64,000 nt of DNA from Macrostomum hystrix (GCA_950097015.1 CATNEN010000024.1:3892501-3956500), one strand, 5' to 3'; shown: positions 1-10,563, numbered from the stretch's first letter. Numbers and translations are program-made. Notes: generated from the sequence alone by a model not told the origin.

Positions 1-679
1 CGTTTTCTTCTTATCGTCGATTAATTATATGTTTAACTTACATTGGCGTATCGAAGAAACAGCAGGATTCTAATTGCAGAATTTTTTAAAATAAGGATTG
101 CGTATGCGTCTACATCGTGGTTTGACTCATTGGAAGTCAGTGGCCAAGTGTAGCCACTGTCCCGATAGTCGGGCATTTTTCTACATATATAGTTCACTCT
201 AAGTAATCTTTTTTTCAAGGCGGTAGAGACCTCATCTATAAATATCAGGTAGAGAAGTTTGAGAAGACGCTCTTCCTTATGTCAACTCAATTCTGCAATT
301 TTCAGACTGCAAGTACATGTAAATAACGTCAACACTCAAACAATACTCGTAATCATAAGATGATTTGAATTGTGCTAGCTTGGTCTAGCAATACAAAATT
401 CTTGCCTGAAAATGTTCATCTCGTTAACTGTTAAGTGTAAATTATGCTGATATAATGCGAGTTACACCATAAATTATTAATTCATAATCTATAGTTGAAT
501 GCTAAATAAATAGTGAGTGTTTTAAGAAGATCATTCGGTCGAATAATGCGTCAGTTGTACTAAATTAAAAAGTCATTTGTGGAGGTGAACAGCTCTCGCA
601 TAAAAGAAATTGATTTACGACGATGCTGAAAATGTAAATCTACAGTTTGAACAACAGAATAGCATAGAATACAATATTA
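1..679. other. Non-coding, no feature seen
   Basis: AT-rich sequence without a convincing exon on either strand; the one short open frame on the minus strand (33-218) has no recognisable content. It ends at the host/Helitron junction. Confidence 0.5.
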
Positions 680-916
680 CTAGCTTTTTTTGCCCGTTGT
701 TTTTGGGGCAGAAATTTAAAGCAAAGCAGTAAGCAATTCACGTCTCTGTATTAACTTTATAGTGAAGGTCACCATTTATTTATTTACTGCATTAATGAAA
801 AGTGAAGAGTTTGTTTAAGGGCGTTTTAAGTAAAAAATAAGTGAAAAGTTTGTCCAAACAGCCCCCTCTTGATTACTTCTTTAGAAACATGTCTCTTAGC
901 CACTCCTCTATACAGT

Positions 917-1155
917 CAGTGGCAGATCCAGGAATTTTGTTTTGGGGCGGTCTGTCAGGGGAGCGCCATGAGAATCACAGAGGGGGTGCCAGCGGCCGAA
1001 AAAGGGCGCCAGGAGCCAAGAAAGGGCGCCAGCGGCTGAAAAACGGGAGCCAGCGGCTGAAAAAGGTGCGCCAGCGGCTGGTGGGGGCATCTTATTCCCA
1101 TGATTAAAATTTAGGGGGGCGACTGCCCCCCCGCCCCCCCCTAAATCTGCCTCTG
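917..1155. mobile_element. hAT-like MITE nested in Helitron copy 1, perfect 8-bp TSD
   Basis: A 239-bp element with imperfect terminal inverted repeats: left CAGTGGCAGATCCAGG, right (reverse complement) CAGAGGCAGATTTAGG. It is flanked by an exact 8-bp direct repeat TATACAGT at 909-916 and 1156-1163, the target duplication size of hAT transposases. The interior is a G/C-rich run of about five degenerate 21-bp units carrying GGCGCCAGCGGC. It has no transposase. The short open frames on both strands here are by-products of the repeat. Helitron copy 2 keeps the left end and lacks the right end. Confidence 0.88.
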
Positions 1156-1307
1156 TATACAGTATGCATGTACACGCGTATACATAAGGAAAATAGCCAT
1201 GGCATAACAATAACAATGTCAAAGAAACAAAATTAAACTGTTTCAGAGTTCAGAGTTAGACAGGTCAAGGTCAATTCGTGACTACTTTTCTATTAATTGC
1301 TTGCGAG

Positions 1308-2357
1308 TCAACTCAAGGCCTGGGGATACACCACATTCTTCGTTCTTCCCCTTGGTGCGAAAATGAATAGGCCAGCTGGAGTTCCAACACGGGAGCAGGC
1401 GACATAAAGCTGCCCATGCGAGAAGCAAGGAGTCTCCAGGTTGATGCCAGCCACCTTCAGCGACTGTCCCTGAGCCTTGTTAATAGTCATCGCAAAGCAC
1501 ACTCTCACAGGGAACTGCAGTCGCTTGAACTGAAATGGCAGGTCCGTGGGGATAATTGGAATCCGGGGAATGAACACAGACTCTCCTCTGCCAGATCCAG
1601 TCATTATCGTGGCCTCAATCACGTGTGGGAAGAGCCGCCTGACTATCAGTCGGGTGCCGTTACACAGCCTTGGCGCATTCAGGTTGCGGAGGAGCATAAT
1701 TGGTGCCCCAACTTTCAGCTGCAAGTTGTGCGATGGAGTTCCAGGAGGATCTAGAGAGTTCAGAAACTCAACAGGATACTCCACAGCGGTGTCATCAGTC
1801 AACGTTGTATCAATTGACTTGTAGGTGAAAACTGCACCTGGCAACTCCTGAAGCAGTTGGTAGTTAATTTCGTTGGCGGCATCATTTCTAGGACACAGAA
1901 TTGCCCTCTCTGACAGCCAGTCAACGTCAGCATATCGAACCATCAGGTTCGGGTAAACTTTTGCCTTGAGCTCCTGCACTGACTGCACAATGGTTCCGAT
2001 TGTAGCGATCGATGACTGCCCATCCTCGGTGCTAATCTCCAGCAGACCATTGCCGATTCGCAATAGATTGGCAGAGAACTCATGAGCTGTTTCGTCTCCT
2101 TGAATTGTAGCTCTCATGTTTGTTCGTAGGTGCAACTTCACAACCGATGGCCACAGGTGAGATGATTTTAGGCAAGCATTAATCTCATCAGCAGGAGTGC
2201 CACGCGGAATCACAGGCAGCGTCTGTCTAAAGTCTCCAGACAGCAGCAGAGTGACACCACCCATCAGTTGATCGCCAGCCTCTCTCTTTCTTCTATCCCA
2301 GGCTGGCTGGAGAGAAATATAGACCGGAGAGCCCTGCGCACTGGGACGCCACCGCAC
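1308..2357 (-). pseudogene. Helitron Pif1-type helicase, C-terminal fragment
   Basis: A 349-codon open frame matching the C-terminal part of Helitron-encoded Pif1 helicases. Visible motifs: GGVTLLLSGDFRQTLPV (Pif1 motif III) near residues 33-49, WLSERAILCPRNDAANEIN, LKVGAPIMLLRNLN near 215, and FAMTINKAQGQSL ... YVACSRVG near 292-328, the terminal UvrD/Pif1 signature. The Walker A segment and the upstream Rep/HUH nuclease are absent: the region between the start of this frame and the TC end at 2935 encodes nothing similar. The frame is intact over what remains, so the loss was by deletion rather than by slow decay. Part of it (around 1879-1926) is preserved as a 48-bp island in Helitron copy 2. 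Confidence 0.9.
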
Positions 2358-2866
2358 TCACCGCACTCAGTCTCAGTGCTGCTTGGGGGCCAGTAGACAG
2401 TCTAGGGGTTTGGGCTGTGTACATTCACGTCTTAAAATACAATGTACAGTCTGGGGCTTCGGCGCCCGGGGAAGGGAGGGGGTGGCTGTAATAAAATTTG
2501 GCCCGCAGAGTGGCGGAGGGGAGTTGGGGTGGCTGTCCTCGGAAAACAAAAAGTGACTCACTTTGAGATGATGCAGCTTTGCTCTGGATTGAGTAGAGAT
2601 GTTCAAAATTGACAGCATTGTTGGAAAACATGTAAAGTGTAAGTGGATCAAATTTGGAGAAAATCTGACAAAGTGGGGCGACGATATGTCGAATTGAGTG
2701 ATTTTTTGACGATTTTTGAGCAGTTTTTTGCACTTTTGAGCAGGAAGGAAATGATTTTTCGGGAATTTGAGTAGCCTATTGCACTCAGCGTAGGTGGTTT
2801 TAGGTATGTGCAAAGTTTGGTGCGATTTGGTTGAGCGGTTTCGGCGTCTATAAAGACAAAAGGTTG

Positions 2867-2898
<32 letters not shown>

Positions 2899-2912
2899 GA
2901 CAGACAGACAGA
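2867..2912. repeat. (CA)n/(CAGA)n microsatellite at the Helitron 5' end
   Basis: A CA-repeat run followed by a GACA run, lying 23 bp inside the TC terminus. Helitron copy 2 has the same compound repeat with fewer units (58858-58892), so it belongs to the element. Confidence 0.85.
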
Positions 2913-2935
2913 GTTTTCACTTTTATATATATAGA

Positions 2936-3452
2936 TATGCTTTAAACGCAATATATTTGACGCTGACTGCGAAGGGTAAATAAACGTTATCAATATTGAG
3001 GAATACTGCATAATCACAAAATCGACACGCAAAAAGGCAATGCTACGTAAAAGTATGTTTTAAAATAGCTTCTATGCTCAAAGAAAACCCCATTTAGATT
3101 TACTTCAATCTAACCTCAATATATACAAAAATTGGACGATAATACGCAAGCTCGTATCGTGACAGCTACCAGAGTTGGTTACGGTAAAATTAAATAATAA
3201 TAAAATAATAATAAAATTAAATTTATTTTTAATGCCCGAATGTAACGAAGCAACACATAAATTTTACAAACTTGTGTTATATGTACTATATGTAAGTATC
3301 TAGCTTTCATAAGACACGGAAGAACTCTTTGAAATTTAGCCCAAATTTAGTATATATATATAAATAAATATATAAAAACACTATATATAAAACACTTAAT
3401 GTTTAAATAACTTTTCGATTCCTCGCTTAGCGTCTATAGCCTGCTGAGTTAA
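2936..3452. other. AT-rich spacer
   Basis: No coding content. The plus-strand TTTATT at 3222-3227 is an AATAAA on the minus strand and could serve the AAMDC gene, whose stop codon lies about 230 bp away. A TATATA-rich run at 3350-3380 is the only other notable feature. Confidence 0.4.
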
Positions 3453-3830
3453 TCAGCAGGTAGAATGAAACACGCCGGCAACCCGAAGACCTTCGCGCAC
3501 CAGTTCGTTGTATTTGAAGACCGCCTCCTCTGTCTGTAAAACAAATACTTGGGAGCAGCGCTCGGTGGCGTACTGGACGGTACTATCGGGAACCTGCAAG
3601 GCCAGTTCCATGCCGCGCGAGATAACGACAGCGTCCAGATGGTGGCTCTTTTCGAAAAGCTCGTCTAGGTCGGCCGGCTGTACGCCGGGATTGTGCGATG
3701 TACCAGTCTCGTTCCAATTCCAGGCACGACTGCCTGTTGGCCACACCTTGGCGTCCTTGAATGGCCGGTCTTTGCCGCTGACCTGGATTGAGCCCCACTG
3801 CACTTTAGTGATGATCGGTCCCGCCGACAT
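3453..3830 (-). CDS. AAMDC: AAMDC-like protein (Mth938 domain)
   Basis: A complete 125-codon single-exon reading frame, the expected size for AAMDC (adipogenesis-associated Mth938 domain-containing protein, about 122 residues in vertebrates). Conserved family features visible: KVWPTGSRAWNWNETGT near residue 28, GVQPADLDEL near 50, VISRGME near 68, the segment VLQTEEAV followed by YNELV, and the hallmark C-terminus GVFHSTC. The ATG at 3830 (MSAGPIITKVQWG) was chosen over an upstream in-frame ATG because it gives the family length and follows a possible splice acceptor (CTTCAG at about 3840). The domain's biochemical role is not settled; in mammals the protein is linked to adipogenesis, and it is probably cytoplasmic. 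It is the best-defined gene at this end and lies between a Helitron and a fold-back repeat. Confidence 0.92.
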   Translation of the reverse strand: MSAGPIITKVQWGSIQVSGKDRPFKDAKVWPTGSRAWNWNETGTSHNPGVQPADLDELFEKSHHLDAVVISRGMELALQVPDSTVQYATERCSQVFVLQTEEAVFKYNELVREGLRVAGVFHSTC

Positions 3831-3875
3831 GGCAGGCTGAAGGATGTGATTCATAAAATAAAGTTTGGCCACCAA

Positions 3876-4680
3876 AAATTAGACGATCTCGCTAATCTGC
3901 CAGGATTGGACTTACTAAGTTATTCACTTTTGTTAATCTAGAATCACAGTGGTCAGAGCTACGAACTTCTGACATAGTGGGTCGGAAGTTTGTGTTTTAT
4001 CCCATATGGAAACTTTGTGTTGCTGAGAAGGACATGCAATTTCCGTTGAGTCAGTTCGCACAACTATAGAATGGATAGCAGCATTAGCGGGGCAGAAATT
4101 CTGGTGGGTGTACACATCCTTTGGGGGGCTGCAATAGCTTTGTATAATAAGCTGGTACAACTGGGTGCGCTTCATCTATCTTCTTTCTTAAATCTAAATG
4201 GGAAGGTGTTAAAAAATCTGCGACAATAATTGATGATGACAAATAGTGAGTATATTACAAGAAAATCTCTGTCAAAAAGAGACGTAGCTAAAAATTAGCA
4301 AAAGTGCTACTTTCGAAGGCAAATTATTTAATTTTACGGTCAAGACACAGCGAAGTCCTACTCTTGCACCCACTGCCATATATTCAGTTGGATCTGGTTG
4401 TTGTACCAGATGTATTCAAAATAAGCTTGACAAAAATTAGGGACGATTGCCAAATCATATTTTGCGAGGTACCAGGTACAATTGTAAGTATTGACCAAGG
4501 ACCACTAGTACTTTAGTAGTCGTACTTGCTGACTACAGTATTTTTTATAAACTAAACAAGCCCGATGATTTTGAATAAAGTCAGACGGAAAGCCTAATTT
4601 AAAAAATGCACAACTTAAAATTAGCAGGAAAAGAACAAAGAAAATTAGCTGTTGAATTTACAATTACATTAGACATCATG
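3876..4680. other. Non-coding, no feature seen
   Basis: Sequence upstream of the AAMDC gene. Several short open frames occur on both strands, none with recognisable protein character or splice signals. Confidence 0.35.
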
Positions 4681-5166
4681 GCGAGCCCAGGCGCGTTTCA
4701 CAAACCCGAAATCTCACATCGTGGAACGGCACTCTCTTTCATAAGCTCGAAATTTCACAACGCCGAAAATCTTACGAGAATCTCGTACCAAGCCTTATCA
4801 AAGTTCAAACGCCGAAATTGCAGTGCGGAGACTTGAAAAAATTGATAAAAAGTGGAAGCGGGGGCAACTTAAACCAGGGCCTAAGACCAATTGCTATTTT
4901 CTATACTGGCTAGGCAGTTTTGGGCCAGTGGCAGGTCGAATATCGCACTACCAAAGCCTCCTATCTCAGCAGTGTAATTGGGCATGGTGACAGTTCGAGA
5001 TTATAACATTTCTGGTTTATGAAATTTCGACGATGTGATAATTCGGTTTTGTAAAATTTCGGCGATGCGAAGTATGCTAGAATTTAAGATTTTCGGCATT
5101 GCTAAGCTTTGGGTTTATGAAATTTTGATGTAAAATTTCGGGTTTTTAAAAGCACCCCGCGAGCCC
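4681..5166. mobile_element. Fold-back (MITE-like) repeat, imperfect inverted ends
   Basis: The left end GGCGAGCCCAGGCGCG..ACAAACCCGAAAT matches the reverse complement of the right end (GGGCTCGCGGGG..AAAAACCCGAAAT). Short sub-repeats of the type CCGAAATNTCACATCG recur inward from both ends, so each arm is internally repetitive. No open frame and no clean target duplication could be seen. It lies 48 bp beyond the stop codon of the minus-strand gene at 5215. Confidence 0.5.
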
Positions 5167-5214
5167 CACTAAAAGAGACCAGAGAAACAATCAACGAACA
5201 GTTAAACGACGTCA

Positions 5215-6881
5215 TCAAGGATTCGATTGGGATAATTCCTGCGTGTCGTAGTACCGGTAGGCTAGAAGCTGTAAGAATGGCTGCTGACGCTGCGTCACAT
5301 CCGCATCTGTTGTTGCCGCTGCTAAGGCGGAGGACTGGAGGCTGACTAAGAGTTGCAGTTGGACGAGCAGCAGTCGGTGACGCATGGCCGAAATGTCATC
5401 TGGAGTGAATCGGCGAAGCTCAGCTGTGGTGGCAGCGCCACAAAGATCCAGCACGACCTGCAGCAGAATCAAGGGTAAACAGGATTACAGAACCTATTAA
5501 ATATTAACATTAATGTCAAGGACTTCAATAGCTGAGGAAGTACCACTGGCAATATACATCAGGCCTAACGGGATCAGGTATAACCAATTGTTACATTTAT
5601 TATTACTTGCTTAGGGTATAATTTTTTCTTTTCATTTAAACTACCTTAAGATCCCTAAATACAATAGTACAGTTCTCTAACGTGTTTATAAAATTCCTGT
5701 CTTCGCTGTTGTGAAAGTGAGAGTCTCAAAGCAACACATTCAATGGCATTGCACTCAAACATATGCAAAAACATGCTAGGTGAATACTTGATACGCACCT
5801 GTCCTAGAGCTCGAATTCGCACGGACCCCGTTTGATCCGAGGCTTCCAAAACTGCGAAAGCCATCTCTCTTGGCAATTGAGCTGCTCTAGCTCCTGCTGC
5901 TTCAACAAGCTGCGGATTGCCAGCAACAGCCTCAGCGGCTTCAATCTGCAACTGGGTGCAGCGCGCGTCCCAACCTGTCAGGGGCATGCTCTCTGGTGGC
6001 CAGTCAACAACGCCAATGTCGAAACCGGTCAGGCAGCCGAGCATGACGGCGTATTCCACAACAGCGTTATGTGGCCAACTCGACAGTTGACATGCGGACA
6101 CCTGGATAGTGTTAGCGCTGTGTAACAGAGCCAGTGTATCAGGCTCCAAGCACAGGTGGTCAGTCATCACAGAATTATCCACGGCTTCAACCTTGATTAG
6201 ATCAGCTTTAACTTTGACACCAGAATTAGAAAACAAGCCCGCAGTGCTAATTATCTTATTGAGGCGCCTCTTATGGTCCACTGGTGCAACGAAGGAAGCA
6301 TTACGGACGCTGTCAATGGCGCTTCGCTCTAGCTGGAGCTCGGCATCGTTCTCGTACTCCAGGTCCTCTGGTGTCAAGTACCAGCGGCTTAATAAGCTAG
6401 TTGAGGCCTCGCTATAGCCAGCGTCGTTGGTGACGGCGAGATCGACATCGTTGCCATTAAAATCTGTGGAAAAGACGAGTAGTGGTATAAGAATTTTGCT
6501 AGCGGAAATCTGCTAGCCGAAGTTTGCCAGCGAGGATTTCGCTTTTAGGCAAGCAAACTTCAGCTAGCAGATTTCTTGCTAGCAAATCTCGAGGGCTTAA
6601 AAAGCAATACACTAAAAGATTAGCAAAATTCGGTATTAAAAATCAAACAACTGAAAGCGGGGATTATGAACACGACCCGATTATGAACTCACAATGATCC
6701 GTGCACTCGTCAGTAGCATTAACTCCTTCAGCGCAAGCAACTCTACTAAGTAGCTCCTGTGAAGGTTGACTTAAAGCGGATGACTGTTTTGCTAGCTTAT
6801 TACTGCGACAGTATGGCCTCTTAAATTGAGTTTCACATTGCTTCTGAGCATTTTTAGTCTTCCGTCTTGGTTGCTTCCGAC
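5215..6881 (-). CDS. Unrecognised gene, three 3' exons (N-terminus missing)
   Basis: Three exons join in frame on the minus strand: 6881-6693 (acceptor CTTTTTAG, donor CATT/GTGAGT), 6463-5799 (acceptor TTTTCCACAG, donor CAG/GTGCGT) and 5457-5215 (acceptor TTCTGCTGCAG, ending in TGA). They give about 364 residues. The first exon is basic (RKQPRRKTK), which could be a nuclear localisation signal. The second is mixed, with acidic stretches (EYENDAELQLER) and a hydrophobic core. The end of exon 2 and exon 3 read as amphipathic helices (VRIRALGQ joined to VVLDLCG, then LLLVQLQLLVSLQSS), which resembles HEAT-like helical repeats. I could not assign a family. No upstream exon was found before 7500, so the start lies elsewhere or is too short to see. 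The junction phases are consistent (1, then 0). Confidence 0.7.
6494..6597. repeat. Long inverted repeat (hairpin) in intron
   Basis: Arms of about 36 nt: left begins GCTAGCGGAAATCTGCTAGC at 6498, right (reverse complement) begins GCTAGCAAGAAATCTGCTAG and ends at 6593. Both continue into GAAGTTTGC, with a loop of roughly 20 nt. Each arm itself contains two GCTAGC palindromes. It lies in the intron between 6463 and 6693 and would fold in the transcript of the minus-strand gene. Confidence 0.8.
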
Positions 6882-7305
6882 CTAAAAAGCAAATTTCAAA
6901 GCAGACAGTTAAACAATAAAGCATTTTCTCTTAAGAAACATGCACATTTTTGAAAAAGCAAGTGCCTCAGCAATTAAACAGCCAGAACACGAGTCTGAAG
7001 AAAACAATCGAAAACCACAGACCCTTACTCAAAGTCAATCTGCCAAACTAAATAAAAACAATGTCAAATACTTTGTCAGACACAATTATTAAGTCATGGT
7101 GTTATTGCTTAGTGCTTAGATAGTTTAGATCAGAACAGTTCTAACTGAAGACAGCAGACGACATAGACGACACGTGCCAAAGCGCTTGGATTTTTGGCTG
7201 CAATATCTCGCTCTGAGTTTGTAGTGTGCATGATTTTGCTAAAGCACGTATTTAGTCATTGAAAGAGTTACTTCTGGTTGTGTGCAAATGTTGTCAAACA
7301 GGGCA

Positions 7306-7483
7306 AGAGAGAGAGAGAGAGAGAGAGGGTGCTACAGGGCTCATGGACATTTTGTCATGACTAAGACAATCAAACAGAATGACAACATACAAAACCTTTA
7401 ATACATTTTTCTACAATACAATACAAATACAATACAATACAAAACAATACAATACAATACAACAATACAATACAATACAAAAC
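7306..7483. repeat. Microsatellites (GA)n and (AATAC)n
   Basis: A GA run at 7306-7328, then a pentanucleotide AATAC array with interruptions at about 7411-7483. The only open frame across the array is repeat-derived. Confidence 0.85.
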
Positions 7484-7557
7484 TTTTTTCTTTTTCATAT
7501 TTGCTTTAATATTACCCCATATATTTATTTCATCTTCGAATCTGCAACAAAGATAAA

Positions 7558-9166
7558 ACCCAGCTTAAGCTGCTATGTGCATCTACTCTCCATGAATTGA
7601 AAATCCGAGGATGCGAAAAGCTGGGAATCGAATATTCTGCCCCAATTCGTCTCGTGACACCAGGTGGACACGACATCGACGATGACGAATTTTTGCCAAC
7701 TCTGTCTGCAGAAAAGTCTGAAATCATCTTTCTTCTGCCGGAGGAGTCCATTCGAGAAAATTTAAGGGAAGTCAATAGCAGCAACATTAGTTTTGACAAT
7801 CAAGCAATGGCAGCAGCAAGCGAGCCGCAAGATCCTGAAAGACCGTTGCTTAAAAAATGGCCAACTGTTTACTCGCTTCCATCCATGCCCATACTAATAA
7901 TCAAAAAGTCTACAAGAAGTCCGCCAGAACTGCAGTAGCACAGATGTCGGGCCAAAGTATAAAACGAATGCAACCTTCGTCAACAATTTTTTGCGCTATA
8001 TTATTAAGGATGTCTACGACAATTATAAGAACTGCGACGACCCGTATCTCACGTGCAGCCAAATAGAGGACATTTGCAAGGCCATTGTAACGACGTACCC
8101 AGCGCTGAGCGATGCAACAGCTGATGGCACAGCATTTTGGCGTCAAAGGATCTGTCGCCGATTGAAGGAGTTCAGGTCTAAAATAGTCCCAGCCTGCAGC
8201 AGCCCACTTGTGCAGCAAATGCGGATGAAGCATGGCAGGAAGCGAAGGCATGCCGAGGCCGCTACAGCTGATGCTGCTAATTATTCGGCAGCCACTGACG
8301 TCAATGATGACTCTGAAAACTCAGATGACTCTGACAACCCTGATGAAAATCAGAATCCCAAGTCTAAAAAACGACGGCAAAATGAGGACGCCGATGAGTG
8401 TGGGTCAGTTGTGAGCCTAGCAAAAAGTTGTAATTTTAATTTTGCCGACTGTGAAAACATCCCCGAGACCCACGAGACAGCTCGTCTGCTGCTAAACGCA
8501 AATTTTCGCCAGCCTGACGTTTCCATGCCGTCCGTGCTTGAACGCATGCGAGACACATTTACGATGCGAATTGCTCGCTGTCAAAACCTAACCGTCGCAG
8601 AGGAAATTGAGCTGTATCAGCCATTAGTTCTTGCACCTGTCATTGAGCAAAAAGCATGGCTAATGATCGAGGCTTATAATGCCAACGAGAAAAACGATTA
8701 TTATCTCCCAGATGGTCCTACTGACATCGGCAAAAACATTCGTGTAGCGCTAATTCGCATCTGGGACAAGCGCGATAGTTTTCGACGACATCGGCTGTGC
8801 ACACCAATTATTTTGAAAGCCGACAATGGAGACGTTAGCGCGGAGGAGAAGCTCACCGGGGCAGTCTGCATCCTCCTTGGCCGCCTAAAAGTAGATCCCA
8901 CCGAAATATTTTCTCCGGATCTGCCTGTGCACGTGATCAAAGCGGAGGAAACCTGGTGGGGCGTGTCAGTCAACGGCGCAAGTCTTCAATTTAATTCGGT
9001 GACAGATACCATTATCGTTTTTATCTGCTGCTTTATTGCTTTTAATTTGCAGCATCTGCCTAAGCTGGAAGCTTTTCTTGAAGCTATTGAAGTCCTCGCG
9101 CGCCTACGCAAGCGATGTGCAGTGTCTAGAAAGCCGGCTGCCTCGCTAGTTGATAGTTTTCGTTAG
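7558..9166 (+). pseudogene. SAMD3-like protein with CIDE-N-like N-terminus, one frame break
   Basis: The first part (7558-7890) encodes a CIDE-N-like fold: LKLLCASTLHELKIRG, LVTPGGHDIDDDEFLPTL, IIFLLPEE, then KKWPTVYSLPSMP, the proline-rich signature ahead of the helical region in SAMD3-like proteins. That frame stops at 7938. The continuation is in the next frame: TNATFVNNFLRYIIKDVYDNY at about 7964, then TYPALSD, WRQRICRRLKEFRSK, an acidic stretch, a basic KSKKRRQ (likely nuclear signal), and the family C-terminus TDTIIVFICCFIAFNLQ near 9010, ending at TAG 9166. A single-base frame change between about 7890 and 7935 joins the two halves. That could be a pseudogene mutation, a sequence error or a very short unrecognised intron. 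No clear ATG: a spliced start near CCCAG at 7563 is possible. SAMD3-like genes are multicopy and of unknown function in many invertebrates. Confidence 0.68.
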
Positions 9167-10350
9167 TTGACTGTTTATGTGACTCCGATGCAGATCCTCA
9201 TTTGCCTGGCCTCGTCTCTTGACCACACTTGACCACACTAAACCTGCAGATGCTCAGTTGCTGGGCCAGCACCCCCTCCCATATTATTTCAGGTACACCT
9301 TATAACGAATATAGTGCAGGACTCCACCCAACTGGGGTCTATCCCATGGCTTACGCCTGCGTCTATCCCTTATTCTATTTCTAGCTAAATGTCCAGCCAG
9401 TCACTCTACAGATTAACTGGGCCTGCATGCCTCCCTTCTCCCTTCTTGCAGATGCGACCTGCTCTCAAAGCGTGCTGTTTTCTCTTTCCCTTCTGTTTCA
9501 TTGCCCTACTCTTATATTATAAATTATTGTGCGATGTTTAACATAGGTCAACATAAAGTAAGTTCGTTTTTTATGTTATGTTCTTAATACTGCTATTTTT
9601 CAGAAGAGGGGACATTTGTAATAGTTATTGTAAGACGCATTTTTTATTTTTTACTTCGAGTTTTACATTTTTTTGCAATGTAAGTCGGTTGTGTACATTA
9701 CAATATTGTGTTAAATATTGCCCCAGGTATACATAATGCCACGAGTAAGTATTTTCTGCCAATATGGATTATTAAACCGGGTATTGTAAAACCTGGAATT
9801 TCAGTTTAAAAATTGCGCGGACACCCCGTAGTTGTCTCAAAATTTGTGTATTTTCAAATTCGTTTTTTCAACCCTTGTTGTGCTTCATTGACTTATTATT
9901 TTTCAATGTTTGCTCTTTCGCGTTAAAGAAACTAGCAATTTCCGCTTTATTTCTTTCCAGTTTGATCGAAATGTACCATTAGTCATGCGTTGCTCATCAA
10001 TGAAGAAAAATTGATGTTCAACCCTTTTGCTTTATTTACTACCAAGTTTGCCATGTAATTTCCTTTTTCCGTTATTCATGTATTACATAATCGGCTTTGT
10101 CATTAATATTTGATTCAGTAAAGCTCCAATCTAAACATGCATGGTAATAATGCTTGATAAAAAATACATTTTTATTTTTATCCATCTTTATGGAAACTAT
10201 CGTTCTATGCAATGCACATCAGTTTAATGAACATCTTATAGCTTCACTGGAATCAGGATCTTGCATGGTTTTTTTAAACGGGTATTTTCCACTGAGGCAT
10301 GTCAGCTATATAGGGCCACGCTCAGGCAGAAAAATGCGACATCCGTGCCT
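9167..10350. other. Non-coding, no feature seen
   Basis: Possible 3' UTR of the SAMD3-like gene, then AT-rich sequence with no supported exon or repeat. Confidence 0.35.
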
Positions 10351-10563
10351 ATTGTGGACCTATACTTTCGGACCTTCCATACATTTGGACCTTCACGGTC
10401 CGTATATATGTACGGTGCTGACCTTCTCATACGGACCTTTAGCGGACCTTTATACGGTCCTCTACTTTCGGACCTTATGTGCATTCGGACCTGAAGGTCC
10501 CTATATGTGTACGGTGCGGACCTCCTCATTCGGACCCTCAGTGGACCTTTTTCGGACCTTTAT
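10351..10563. repeat. Minisatellite of CGGACCTT units, two ~107-bp super-units
   Basis: The motif CGGACC (and its complement GGTCCG) recurs about every 10-20 bp. Two larger units of roughly 107 bp are recognisable, each containing TACTTTCGGACCTT, a palindromic middle (GGACCTTCACGGTCC in the first, GGACCTGAAGGTCC in the second) and TGTACGGTG. Open frames on both strands here (for instance 10154-10618) are repeat by-products. Confidence 0.75.

Larger units (their letters stand above)
680..2935 (-). mobile_element. Helitron copy 1, helicase remnant, non-autonomous
   Basis: Read on the minus strand the element starts with TC (TCTATATATATAAAAGTG, at 2935) and ends with CTAG (683-680), inserted between a host A and a host T, which is the Helitron rule. 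Just inside the CTAG end lies the expected 3' hairpin: TGCCC and GGGCA arms separated by an A-rich loop, then a run of A before CTAG. A (TCTG)n/(TG)n simple repeat follows the TC end. The body contains a Pif1-type helicase fragment but no HUH Rep nuclease region, so it could not transpose by itself. A second, shorter copy at 57752-58916 has the same two ends, which fixes the boundaries independently. A hAT-like MITE is nested at 917-1155. Confidence 0.93.

Noticed and set aside
908-1222. 104-codon minus-strand protein in Helitron copy 1
   Set aside because: It lies in the GC-rich interior of the MITE and reappears, altered, in copy 2 only because the DNA is repeated.
2373-3032. 219-codon minus-strand frame near the Helitron TC end
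   Set aside because: It crosses the element border and a CA repeat and has no helicase or Rep similarity.
7910-8251. Minus-strand frame opposite the SAMD3-like gene
   Set aside because: Antisense shadow of a clearly coding plus-strand region.
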